62,657 nucleotides of DNA. It comes from Cyclobacteriaceae bacterium (GTDB lineage Bacteria > Bacteroidota > Bacteroidia > Cytophagales > Cyclobacteriaceae). Positions 27,938 to 36,658 of the stretch are shown piece after piece. The translations under genes and the position numbers were made by a program. The notes beneath the pieces were generated by a model, which saw only the letters and a program-made list of their open reading frames with translations, searched no databases and was not told where the DNA came from. The DNA is taken from the NCBI GenBank assembly GCA_029858965.1, contig JAOUDZ010000020.1:1-62657 (forward strand). The letters run 5' to 3'. Positions within the stretch are counted from its first letter, which is position 1. Every line of letters starts with the position of its first letter.

Positions 27938-29320
27938 CTATCCTTTCGGGAGACCATTGTAGAAAGTGTAGTAAGGTTCATTTCTGATAAGCTTTGTTAA
28001 ATACAACGCCAACTCCCGTGCATGGTAATCACCCCACATGCTGGACTCATTACATGGTATTTTCCTGCCCGCCGGAATATTATCCCATCCATTAGGACGG
28101 TGATAAACCGAGTGGAGTATCAATCCTTCGTGCGCAGCAGATGATGATAAGTATGGCTCCTGAAAAAGGGCCTTTGTCGTTGCCAGCCCGGCTTGCGTAT
28201 AGCGGTTGCTGCGTTCATCTCTTCGGCTTCCCAGGAATCTGCCTAACCGCAGTAATCCCTGTGCCGTTATGGCCGCGGCAGAACTATCGACAGGCTCATG
28301 GTCATTGTAGGGATCGGAAGGTTTATTCAGGTAATCCCCAAGATGCACCAGACCCGGAGCACCCGTATCCCAATAAGGAATTCCATCAGCAGCCGTATTG
28401 TCGATGTAGAAATCAGCAGTGGCCGTAGCTGCCTTCAACAGCGTTGCCATCAGTACATCTTTGTCCATAATTGGACTGAGCTCGTCTTTGCTTACCGTTT
28501 CAAGAAATTCCAGCTCTTCCGCGAAGCCGCACATCGCCCACGCCAATCCACGTGTCCAAGTGGTAAATCCACTGTAGCCTTGTTGCGTATTGGGGCAACG
28601 ATAATTGCCATCATTGACATTAAAGAGACATTCGTGTGCTGTTCTTCCCCACACATCATACACATCACGGCCTTCTCCATAAAACACAGAATAATTCGCG
28701 GTGGCTATTAAATGCTGAATCGCTCTTTCCAGCAAATTTATCCGCTTGTCATTTTCACCCTGAAGCACATGACCCAGCCCATGACTTACCATAACCACGC
28801 GGCACGAACGAATAGTATCCACAAACAGGGATTGGGGGCCGTTAAAAGAATAGATAAATCCGCCACCTTTTATCGGTGTCCATCGCATGGCCTGAACGGC
28901 ACCACTTACCTTTAGTGCAAGCGTGTAGAAATTTCTTTCTCCCTCATCCTCTTCGATCCTTCCATCCGCCATTAATCTCAATAAGTTCCCATAGGTACTG
29001 AGATTATTAAAACCATGATCATGCACACCGCCATGGGTTAAATGAGGTGCCATTTTTTCCACTGTATTGCGGCGCCCTATTTCAAGAAATTCCTGCTCAC
29101 CGGTAGCTTCGTACTGAAGCAAGGCCGACCCGAATTGAAATCCCTGCGTCCACTCCGTCCAACCACGGGTTGTGTACTTTCCATTTACTGTAAATACAGG
29201 TGCCCCTTTTTTGGAATCAAAATCCCTTTCAATTGCCAGGATCTTTTCGCCTGATAATTTCCAGAAGTGGTCAATTGTTGATTCAAGATGTTGTGCAGTT
29301 AGCCGGGTATCAATTTTCAT
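27938..29320 (-). CDS. GH88-like unsaturated glucuronyl hydrolase-family protein
   Basis: The 460-residue protein has the (alpha/alpha)6-barrel pattern of GH88/GH105 relatives: TEWTQGFQFGSALLQYEAT, the signature GGVHDHGFNNLSTYGNLLRL (within residues 95-118), GGGFIYSFNGPQSLFVDTIRS, the Asp-containing VYDVWGRTAHECLFN, and WTRGLAWAMCGFAEEL. DHGF and the later Asp correspond to the acid residues that hydrate unsaturated uronic acids. There is no signal peptide, so it acts in the cytoplasm on imported oligosaccharides. It is the first gene of the operon with OYE and SDR. The true substrate could be a neutral rather than an unsaturated uronic glycan. Confidence 0.82.
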   Translation of the reverse strand: MKIDTRLTAQHLESTIDHFWKLSGEKILAIERDFDSKKGAPVFTVNGKYTTRGWTEWTQGFQFGSALLQYEATGEQEFLEIGRRNTVEKMAPHLTHGGVHDHGFNNLSTYGNLLRLMADGRIEEDEGERNFYTLALKVSGAVQAMRWTPIKGGGFIYSFNGPQSLFVDTIRSCRVVMVSHGLGHVLQGENDKRINLLERAIQHLIATANYSVFYGEGRDVYDVWGRTAHECLFNVNDGNYRCPNTQQGYSGFTTWTRGLAWAMCGFAEELEFLETVSKDELSPIMDKDVLMATLLKAATATADFYIDNTAADGIPYWDTGAPGLVHLGDYLNKPSDPYNDHEPVDSSAAAITAQGLLRLGRFLGSRRDERSNRYTQAGLATTKALFQEPYLSSSAAHEGLILHSVYHRPNGWDNIPAGRKIPCNESSMWGDYHARELALYLTKLIRNEPYYTFYNGLPKG

Positions 29321-29476
29321 CAGGATTTCACTAAGAATTTAAAGGTAGCAAGATAGTACAATGTGCAGAAGCTGCAATGCAAGCCCAATGCTGAATCGTT
29401 ACATATTAAATCGGCTCCCATTCTTCAATAAAACCACTTCACCAAAACAGAATCATGAACCGGGTAAAATGCGAGC

Positions 29477-29518
29477 AAAAAAAAACTCTTCTGCTGCAGC
29501 TTTGCCACAGTTGAAGAG
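29477..29518 (-). terminator. Rho-independent terminator after the CBS gene
   Basis: On the minus strand CTCTTC and CTG pair with CAG and GAAGAG (29518 down to 29486), with a 2x2 internal mismatch and a GC-AAA-GC tip, followed by nine T (29485 to 29477). It lies about 48 bases past the stop of the CBS-domain gene at 29566. Confidence 0.8.
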
Positions 29519-29565
29519 CTAATTTAAAATAAGATAAAGCTAAACAGGTTATTGATCCTGCTATA

Positions 29566-30036
29566 TCAATGCCATTGTGCCGGATTAATGTTTTTTGCTG
29601 CACGCAGGATATCCCTCCGGCTGATCTGCCCAATTAATGTTCCATTGTCAACCACAGGCATCCGCCTGACGGGTGAATCCAAGAAAAGTGTTGCAGCCTC
29701 AACTACATCACTATCAGGCGACAAAGTCTTTACATTTTTTGTCATATAATCAGAAACCTTTGGCGAATTATATGGTAAGTTATGATAGGCCTGATCTACA
29801 ATAATGCGGAGACAATCCTTTTCCGAAATGATGCCCACAAGTTTTCCACCCTCATCCAACACGGGTGCCCCGGAAATCTTTTTATCGATGATAATATCGA
29901 TAATTTTGTTGATATCATCATTGGGGCTAAACGTAATAAGGTCTTTACGCTTCACCATGTATTTAACAATAGATTCGTATTTTGGCAGGCTTGCATTAAT
30001 CTCCTCTTTGCTCATGAGGTTTGGCTTAAAATTCAT
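29566..30036 (-). CDS. CBS-pair domain protein
   Basis: The 156-residue cytoplasmic protein consists of a short N-terminal helix and two CBS motifs: KRKDLITFSPNDDINKII with SGAPVLDEGGKLVGIISEKD, and VKTLSPDSDVVEAA with RRMPVVDNGTLIGQISRRD. The pair forms one Bateman module that binds adenosyl nucleotides. No enzyme or transporter domain is attached, so it probably acts as an energy-state sensor on a separate target. It is followed by a clear terminator and is a single-gene unit. Confidence 0.88.
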   Translation of the reverse strand: MNFKPNLMSKEEINASLPKYESIVKYMVKRKDLITFSPNDDINKIIDIIIDKKISGAPVLDEGGKLVGIISEKDCLRIIVDQAYHNLPYNSPKVSDYMTKNVKTLSPDSDVVEAATLFLDSPVRRMPVVDNGTLIGQISRRDILRAAKNINPAQWH

Positions 30037-30084
30037 TACAAATCATGTTTGGTTGCATGGTAATATATAAAATAATAGGGCGTA

Positions 30085-30260
30085 TTAAAAATTTGCGCTA
30101 ACGCCAAAATAAGGAGTCGTGTTTGATCTGTTTACTATTTCCGCCAAAGTGTGGTTACGAATTGACGCATTTATCCCATTGAAAGGCTGATTTCTACTAC
30201 TCCTAGCCTCAAATCATACCCCAGCTTCAAATAATTTACATGTCTGTGTGGGGTCAAGGG
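30085..30260 (-). pseudogene. C-terminal remnant of an outer-membrane beta-barrel protein
   Basis: On the minus strand one frame reads HVNYLKLGYDLRLGVV (about 30250-30200), and after a shift of frame NGINASIRNHTLAEIVN then TTPYFGVSANF and a stop at 30085-30087. The end in an aromatic strand, TPYFGVSANF, is the typical last strand of a Bacteroidota outer-membrane barrel. Upstream the frames are full of stops. This occupies much of the gap 30037-30397 between the divergent CBS and FKBP genes. The reading is from short sequence and so only moderately sure. Confidence 0.4.
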
Positions 30261-30397
30261 TCTACTTTCGGGCACCCCGGATTACGCCATAGGCAATGTG
30301 TACTTGAACCATACGCTGTCTTTCCTTTGTTTCAAATATTTTCTTTTATTTGCGCCGCGTTCCGAAAAGACTATAAAACTAATAACCGATTTTAATC

Positions 30398-31150
30398 ATG
30401 CGATATTCAATCCTAGTTCTTGCTTTGCTGATAGCCAGCCCCTTGTTCTCCCAATCAAAAAAGGACCTGCTTGGCCAGGTTGAGGCATTAAAAAAAGAAA
30501 CAGAACAATTAAGATCGGAGATTGAGCTACTGAAGCACCCCAAAGAAATTGAACTTGCCGATACCCTCAGAAAGGTAAGTTACGGCCTGGGGACATTGGT
30601 GGCAACCAACCTCAGAATGCAAGGTGGCGACTCACTGAATCTGGAGGCCCTGACGGACGGTATAAAAGATGTATACCTGAGCAAAGCGCTGAAAATGGAA
30701 CAAGAAGAAGCACTGGCTATTGTACAAGTGTACATGCAGGAAGTCGCGGATAAGAAAAAATTGAAATTGATTGAAGAAGGTGCCGCGTTTCTTGCAGAAA
30801 ACAAAACGCTTCCCGGTGTTACGACTACCGATAGCGGATTGCAGTACAAGGTAATCAGCGCTGGCACCGGAAAATCTCCGCTCCCCACTGATAATGTTAC
30901 GGTGCATTACACCGGTAAATTGATTGATGGATCTGTATTTGACAGCTCAGTAGCGCGGAATGAACCTGTGACTTTTGACGTGAATGGAGTAATTCCCGGA
31001 TGGACAGAAGCACTGCAACTCATGCACGAAGGCGACAAGTGGACTTTATATATTCCCTATCCGCTGGCCTATGGAGAGCGTGGTGCGGGAGATCAGATCC
31101 CCCCCTATTCCACACTTATTTTTGAAGTGGAGTTGATCAAGATTAATTGA
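30398..31150 (+). CDS. FKBP-type peptidyl-prolyl isomerase, FkpA/Mip-like
   Basis: The 250-residue protein has a signal peptide (MRYSILVLALLIASPLFSQS), a coiled-coil segment (about 25-47), an FKBP N-terminal dimerisation domain (about 50-135: KVSYGLGTLVATNLR) and a C-terminal FKBP domain (about 150-250) with VTVHYTGKLIDGSVFDSS, VIPGWTEALQLM and PPYSTLIFEVELIKI. It is a periplasmic folding chaperone that isomerises Xaa-Pro bonds of exported proteins. The aromatic and acidic active-site residues are kept. Single-gene unit. Confidence 0.93.
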   Translation: MRYSILVLALLIASPLFSQSKKDLLGQVEALKKETEQLRSEIELLKHPKEIELADTLRKVSYGLGTLVATNLRMQGGDSLNLEALTDGIKDVYLSKALKMEQEEALAIVQVYMQEVADKKKLKLIEEGAAFLAENKTLPGVTTTDSGLQYKVISAGTGKSPLPTDNVTVHYTGKLIDGSVFDSSVARNEPVTFDVNGVIPGWTEALQLMHEGDKWTLYIPYPLAYGERGAGDQIPPYSTLIFEVELIKIN

Positions 31151-31443
31151 GCATTATTTCCATTCGCTAAGGCCTGGAAATTAAATACCTTTCGCGCGCC
31201 GATCACCGGCAATGTTTTCTTTCGCCCAAAAGTGCGATCGCATATACGTATTAAAGTGTGCAGACTACGCTCTTTTCGCTCCGCCGGCAGGAAAAACCTT
31301 CAAAAAGTCCGGCGAAATCGGGAACTGCTACTTTGTCAAACAATACAATTCCAACATTTCTCATTATCTATGTAAACCAAAGACTGAAAAATCTTCCCGA
31401 TTGCCTTTGCCCGTTGATAATATTAATAAAACGAAAGGACATT

Positions 31444-32172
31444 ATGCTCAGGAACTCACGTATGTTGTGCAACCGCATCGCTATATATGCTACGTTTCTT
31501 TTCTCTATCTTTATTCCTGTTGACGCACAAGTCCAACCCGTTGGTGTGGGTGGTGGTGTGGGTGTAAATCTGGCGGATCATATGCTCATTAAGTATGCCG
31601 AAAAGTCTTTGCACGGTACACCAACAGAACGGATCGATGGCTCTCCATACTTGAGTGACGAATATGCAAAGGGCGAAATATACAGCGACCACGGGAAGTA
31701 TTCAGATGTGATGATCAGATACAACATTTTCGCAGATCATCTTGAATTCAGGCTAAACAATGCAGTCTACATCCTGGACCCCAATCCAAAAATTATGCGC
31801 AAAGTACAACTCGGAGACCTCACCCTCGTGGTTGATCAAATTGAAACGAGTTTGCCACCAGGGCTATTTATATTACTCGACAGTGGCAAAATTACGCTGT
31901 TGCTGAAAAAAGTAATCGTGTTTAGGGAGAAGCAGGAGCCAAAAGCAATAGAGACTACCGGAAAGCCTGCAAGGTATGCCACAGCACCTGACGTCATGTA
32001 TCTCAGAATCGGGAATGAAAAGTTGACAAAAGTGACAAACCTTAAAAAAATGATTGCGACATTTCCTGACCACAATGAAGAGATGATGCAGTTTGCCAAA
32101 GAAAAAAAGATATCGTCGAATAAACCCGATGAACTGAAATTATTGGTCAATTACTACAACAACTACAAGTAA
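31444..32172 (+). CDS. Secreted protein of unknown function (Bacteroidota family)
   Basis: The ATG at 31444 gives 242 residues with a signal peptide ending in PVDAQ (about residue 28); the frame is open further upstream to 31258, but that part is basic and has no family likeness. An AAAGGA stretch lies just before the ATG. The mature part has GSPYLSDEYAKGEIYSDHG, MIRYNIFADHLEF and LLVNYYNNY, a pattern I know from many uncharacterised periplasmic Bacteroidota proteins. No catalytic motif is seen. It may be an envelope structural protein. The glycine-rich VGVGGGVGVN follows the signal. Confidence 0.7.
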   Translation: MLRNSRMLCNRIAIYATFLFSIFIPVDAQVQPVGVGGGVGVNLADHMLIKYAEKSLHGTPTERIDGSPYLSDEYAKGEIYSDHGKYSDVMIRYNIFADHLEFRLNNAVYILDPNPKIMRKVQLGDLTLVVDQIETSLPPGLFILLDSGKITLLLKKVIVFREKQEPKAIETTGKPARYATAPDVMYLRIGNEKLTKVTNLKKMIATFPDHNEEMMQFAKEKKISSNKPDELKLLVNYYNNYK

Positions 32173-32232
32173 TTCTTTTGTCAACACAAAATCTCTCGTG
32201 TAGGAAGCAGTGGTATATCCGTATTGCTTAAA

Positions 32233-33054
32233 TCATTTTCTGATTACCTTTTCTATCATCTTTGCAATAATTTCATTTCCACTGTCGGAAGGGTGCAGTC
32301 CATCGAAAGTCATGTCAATGGCACCAACAGGGTAAGGATATTCATCCGTTTCCGGATTGAAAGGGATATCTATAAAATCCGGGTAATAATATTCCCGGTA
32401 CGCACCGGTATTAGGATCCTTTAGGCGCTTGTACTTTACAGTGTTGTCAACGGTAATCCCACTGTCAGAGTATAAATCAACCACCACTGCATTTTCATAT
32501 GCGCCGATTGCGATTATTGCCTCCGCAAATTGAGCAAGCGTCTGTCCATTCTTCTCCTTGTACGAGCCATAAGCATTATTTTTATTATTTGCGATATAAA
32601 CGAAATCACCGCGTTGCATCGGTGTTATCAGCATTATCTGTGCGTCCTTGTTGAGCGATTTAAGCTTGTCAATGATAATACGGTAGGCCCCGAAAAGCGT
32701 TGCACTGCCCAAGTTGTTCTTATAATCATTCAGTGTGCCAACAGCTCTACCCTGTGACCAATCATTAGTACCCAGAAAGACTGAGTAAACGTCTGCGTTT
32801 TCAAGGCCTAACTTTTCAATTTCATCAGCAATGTCACCGGAGGTCCAGCCATTGTAGCCCTTATTGACATATGTGATTGCGGGTAAGTCTTCTGTAACCC
32901 TGGTCATGTATCCTTTTGTAACACGGTATCCCGTCTCATCGAGATGGTCGTTCAAATAGGTGATGGAATCACCTACAGCTAGCCAACTTAATTGTTTAGA
33001 GGAGGATGCACCCGTGACGAGCGCAATACATATCAATACAAGCAATCTTTTCAT
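32233..33054 (-). CDS. Secreted SGNH/GDSL-type esterase
   Basis: The 273-residue protein has a signal peptide (about 1-19) and an SGNH hydrolase domain. Block I is AVGDSITY with nucleophile Ser30, block III is VFLGTNDW with the oxyanion Asn, and the catalytic Asp-His pair is in DGLHPSDSGNEIIA near residue 253. Such enzymes remove acetyl or other acyl groups from polysaccharides or lipids. Downstream of the GH20 hexosaminidase on the same strand by about 90 bases, it may deacetylate glycans ahead of or along with that enzyme. Substrate unproven. Confidence 0.87.
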   Translation of the reverse strand: MKRLLVLICIALVTGASSSKQLSWLAVGDSITYLNDHLDETGYRVTKGYMTRVTEDLPAITYVNKGYNGWTSGDIADEIEKLGLENADVYSVFLGTNDWSQGRAVGTLNDYKNNLGSATLFGAYRIIIDKLKSLNKDAQIMLITPMQRGDFVYIANNKNNAYGSYKEKNGQTLAQFAEAIIAIGAYENAVVVDLYSDSGITVDNTVKYKRLKDPNTGAYREYYYPDFIDIPFNPETDEYPYPVGAIDMTFDGLHPSDSGNEIIAKMIEKVIRK

Positions 33055-33143
33055 GCGACTCCTTCCTTAGTTTATGGGGCATTCTGAAGAACCAGGCGTA
33101 AGACACCTGGAATAGTACCATTATTATTGCACTGTCAAACCGG

Positions 33144-34751
33144 TTACTCCACCCAGGGTACCTGGGCCGATTTGTAATAATCAATACCCTGCGCCTCCAT
33201 ACGTGGACCGTGGTTTCCTAAACGAATCTTATATTCATCCCAACTACGACCTTCTTCAGGTGACCAGCCGATCTCTGCAAGACCAATAATGCGTGGAAAA
33301 ATCATGTATTCAATCTCATCCATGTTGGTAACGGTCTCAGACCATAACGGTGCCTCAATGCCCAGAATATTTTCTCTTGTAATGCCCTCAACGAATGTGA
33401 CCGGACTCCACATGTATGCACTGTCTACTTCAATGTAGGCCGCCCAATGCAGTCCCAATTTTGTTGTTGAATCGTATTGCATATCCAGGTACATTTTAGT
33501 CGCCGGCGACATAACAAGCTTTGAACCATTGTTCACTGCCTCGTGTGCATGCACGGGATTTTTCCAAAATTGCGCTATTGAACTCGCGGCTGCTGCCTTT
33601 GCCGCTGCATCAACATTAATCCCGTCTTCCGGTCTTTTTTCGTTCATATTAATTTGCGCAGTCTCTTCCCATCCAATAACCTGTTTCCCGTGCGACTTAA
33701 CTATATCCCTTACCCTGGCAACGAAAGGTATGTAATGTTCCCTTTTTGTAGCGTCACTTTCATCGCCGCCAATATGCAGATATGGTCCGGGTGTTATTGC
33801 GGACATTTCACGTACAACATCATCGATAAATTTATAGGTAATTTCACTTGTCGTGCACAAAGAACTAAACCCAACCTCCGTACCCGTGTATAGTGCCGTT
33901 GCTTTGCCATCACAATTCAATTCCGGATAGGAGGCCAATGCTGCATTCGAGTGTCCTGGCATATCAATTTCCGGTATGATGGTGATGTAACGATCCTGTG
34001 CATACTTTACCAACTCTTTATATTCCTCCTGTGTATAGTAACCCCCTTTGCCGCCACCTACCTGCGTACTCCCGCCATGTTTGGTAAGATTAGGCCAGGA
34101 CTTGATTTCGATACGCCAACCCTGGTCGTCAGAAAGATGCAGGTGCAACACGTTCATTTTGTAAAGCGAGATAAGATCAACATAGCGTTTTACATCAGCC
34201 ACACTGAAAAAATGCCGCGCTACATCAAGCATAGAACCGCGAAAAGGATAACTCGGAAAATCACGGATGGTACCTGTAGAAATTTCCCAGGGGCCGCTCT
34301 GTATAGTATTGCGTTCTACTTTTGGCGGCAAGAGTTGCCGCATGGTTTGAACAGCCCAAAATAATCCAGCTGGTTTATTGGCCTTGATGTTTATTAGGTT
34401 GTCCGTAATATCAATTTCATAACCCTCATCTCCCAATTCAGCATCATCAGAAAGCGATAGAAAAATACTTCCTGCTTTAGGTGCAACCTTAGTGGAAGCG
34501 ACGTTTACCTCAAAACCAGTTGCTGGTCTTAATCTCTCGGCAAGGTACTCCCCCACAAATTGAAGTTCAGGCGAGTCGTCAGCAATGAAAACGCCGGACT
34601 CATCTGTAAGCTCAAACACTTTGGCCGTTGCGACGACTAACACTGGTTTAGGAATAAGATTTTCCATCGTGAGATCTGTTGGGGGGCGATGAATGCAGGA
34701 CATCACACTAGCTGCAGCAACAATACCCAATGCAATTCCTTTGTGGTTCAT
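33144..34751 (-). CDS. Beta-N-acetylhexosaminidase, GH20 lipoprotein
   Basis: From ATG 34751 the product has 535 residues. A lipoprotein signal ends at AASVMSC. A GH20b domain (about 30-150) is followed by the GH20 barrel (about 155-500) with GSMLDVARHFF, MNVLHLHLSDDQGWRIEI, PEIDMPGHSNAALASYPEL and the catalytic Asp330-Glu331 pair in HIGGDESDAT. The enzyme removes terminal GlcNAc or GalNAc by substrate-assisted catalysis at the outer or periplasmic membrane surface, acting on chitin fragments, peptidoglycan or glycoproteins. It is probably in a transcript with the SGNH esterase. Confidence 0.93.
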   Translation of the reverse strand: MNHKGIALGIVAAASVMSCIHRPPTDLTMENLIPKPVLVVATAKVFELTDESGVFIADDSPELQFVGEYLAERLRPATGFEVNVASTKVAPKAGSIFLSLSDDAELGDEGYEIDITDNLINIKANKPAGLFWAVQTMRQLLPPKVERNTIQSGPWEISTGTIRDFPSYPFRGSMLDVARHFFSVADVKRYVDLISLYKMNVLHLHLSDDQGWRIEIKSWPNLTKHGGSTQVGGGKGGYYTQEEYKELVKYAQDRYITIIPEIDMPGHSNAALASYPELNCDGKATALYTGTEVGFSSLCTTSEITYKFIDDVVREMSAITPGPYLHIGGDESDATKREHYIPFVARVRDIVKSHGKQVIGWEETAQINMNEKRPEDGINVDAAAKAAAASSIAQFWKNPVHAHEAVNNGSKLVMSPATKMYLDMQYDSTTKLGLHWAAYIEVDSAYMWSPVTFVEGITRENILGIEAPLWSETVTNMDEIEYMIFPRIIGLAEIGWSPEEGRSWDEYKIRLGNHGPRMEAQGIDYYKSAQVPWVE

Positions 34752-34996
34752 GCTAGACAAAATTTATGCCGCGAATGTAAAAAAAATATTATCAAATTCT
34801 TTGGACTTTTATTCTGTGCAAAGACGATGTCGTAAACTGTGCCAAAAAGAAGTAACCTCCATAGGATGTGCAATTGCACACACCAAGCAAAGTTCCCTGA
34901 AACCGGAATGGGGACCCTTCAGATCTTCAAATCATACAAATACCCATGGGGTCGGGGTCATTGTACTATATTAGCAGCATAAAAAAATCAACCATT

Positions 34997-35710
34997 ATGG
35001 AGGCAATAAAAAACAAAACGGTCCTTATTACAGGAGGAAGCAAAGGAATAGGCTATGGCGTGGCAGAAGCATTGGTAAGTGAAAATGCCAATGTCGCGAT
35101 CACCGGACGGTCAAAAGCAACTGTGGAGGCTGCGGCGGCAAAGTTAAACCTGATTGGAAAGGGCAAGGCGATAGGTATTGTTGCCGATGTTCGAAATGCC
35201 GATGACCAAAATAAGGCGGTAGCTGCCATACTTCAAAAATGGGGTAAGCTCGATGTTCTCATAGCCAATGCCGGGGTTGGTTATTTTGGTTCCATTGAAA
35301 CGCTAACGGCTGAACAGTGGCATGAGACAATTGATACCAATCTCACAGGCGTATTCTATAGTATCAAAGCTTCGCTAGACGCCTTGAAGGAATCAAAAGG
35401 ATACATCATTACCATGGCAAGCCTGGCCGGTACCAATTTCTTTGCTGGCGCTTCCGCATACAATGCCAGTAAGTTTGGGCTTGTCGGTTTCACGCAAGCG
35501 GTCATGTTAGATATCAGAAATTATGGCATAAAAGTGACAACCATCATGCCCGGATCAGTTGCCACGCATTTTAATAACCGTCAGCCAGGTCCGGAAGATG
35601 CCTGGAAAATCCAGCCTGAGGATATCGGACAAATCGTAATCGACTTGTTAGAAATGAACCCAAGAACACTTCCCAGCAAAATTGAAGTTCGACCGAGCGT
35701 AACAAAATAG
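34997..35710 (+). CDS. SDR, 3-ketoacyl reductase-like
   Basis: The ATG at 34997 gives 237 residues starting MEAIKNKTVLITGGSKGIGYG, where the cofactor motif is at the expected place; a longer frame from 34946 adds an unmatched tail. DVLIANAGVGYFG, ASLAGTNFFAGASAYNASKFG (Tyr and Lys) and MPGSVATHFNN are standard. The N-terminal GRS after ITG suggests NADPH use. It is one of four intact SDR genes in the window. Neighbours do not define a substrate. Confidence 0.88.
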   Translation: MEAIKNKTVLITGGSKGIGYGVAEALVSENANVAITGRSKATVEAAAAKLNLIGKGKAIGIVADVRNADDQNKAVAAILQKWGKLDVLIANAGVGYFGSIETLTAEQWHETIDTNLTGVFYSIKASLDALKESKGYIITMASLAGTNFFAGASAYNASKFGLVGFTQAVMLDIRNYGIKVTTIMPGSVATHFNNRQPGPEDAWKIQPEDIGQIVIDLLEMNPRTLPSKIEVRPSVTK

Positions 35711-35725
35711 AAGGGAAAGGCGCAA

Positions 35726-36181
35726 CTAAGGCTTAATCATACGTTCATATGTTTCAATCCATTCGGAAGGAGAAACCTTTGCCGCCAATTGGCCAACCAG
35801 TGCGTATGGGATTTGGTCTACGTTTTTAAAACGAATACAACTTTTCCCGATGTTCAGTTTCAACTTCGAATGCTTGGGAAACTCTTTGGTGAACCAATCC
35901 AGCAGCATCTTGTCGGCATAGATGCCCATATGGTATACCGCAATAAAATTCTTCTGCGAGGCAATGTTCAAAAAAGGTAATGGCTGTGCCGGATCAACAT
36001 GATATCCCTGTGGGTAAAGGGAATGCGGAACTACATAGCCGATCATTCCATAGCTCATTACCTCAGCAAAACCACTGGGCAGATTGTCCAGGATGACTTT
36101 TCGAAGTTTGCTGACCGCTTCTTTCCGGTCATGCGGAAGGGAGTCAAGATATTCCTTCGGTGCGCTAGCGGCTGATTGCAT
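35726..36181 (-). CDS. DUF1801 (YdhG-like) domain protein
   Basis: The 151-residue protein matches DUF1801: PKEYLDSLPHDRKEAVSKLR at the start, SYGMIGYVVPHSLYP, LPFLNIASQKNFIAVYHMGIYAD in the centre and KLNIGKSCIRFKNVDQIPY near the end. These small cytoplasmic proteins resemble a bacterial frataxin-like fold and have been linked to iron handling or surface attachment in other bacteria, with little direct proof. It converges on the SDR gene with 15 bases between stops. Confidence 0.85.
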   Translation of the reverse strand: MQSAASAPKEYLDSLPHDRKEAVSKLRKVILDNLPSGFAEVMSYGMIGYVVPHSLYPQGYHVDPAQPLPFLNIASQKNFIAVYHMGIYADKMLLDWFTKEFPKHSKLKLNIGKSCIRFKNVDQIPYALVGQLAAKVSPSEWIETYERMIKP

Positions 36182-36658
36182 ACGTTCAAGCGGCTAATCT
36201 CATTTACCTCAAATCTACAACAGCAAATTCCATTCATTTAGACGTTAAAGCCAGGATTTGAAAAAAAACATATAATTAGCTCATAAGTAATAAATTGGCT
36301 CGAAAAGATAATTTTTTAGTTTATGTAAAATTGCAGCGTTTGCATACGTTTGAAAGGTAAAATATACGATCTATCCTATCTCATTTAATTTTAATATACT
36401 TATAATCAACGTTTTATAAATAATATTTCTGTAATTACCACCCCTCCTATTTCACTTGCGTCGACGCTCCAGACAAAAAATTTAATCCACGGTTTATCAT
36501 ATAATAATAGGTATTAGTAATAAATTGCCAGGTAATAAAAGGTATGAAAGGTTACATTTTACCGCCAACTAGCATCCTTATAGACTTCTTGTGAGTGAGA
36601 CTTGTGGAATGTAGCAGACCATCAGACCTCGAGGAGGGTTGCAGACAAATAAAAGCCT
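36182..36658 (+). promoter_or_regulatory. Long A+T-rich leader before the T9SS adhesin gene
   Basis: This 477-base stretch has no supportable gene on either strand and is far richer in A and T than its surroundings, especially 36220-36560. It separates the divergent DUF1801 and adhesin genes and is the longest clean intergenic region in the window. It most likely carries the promoter of the adhesin-PorP-OmpA block. I could not choose a -33/-7 pair with confidence. Confidence 0.4.
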
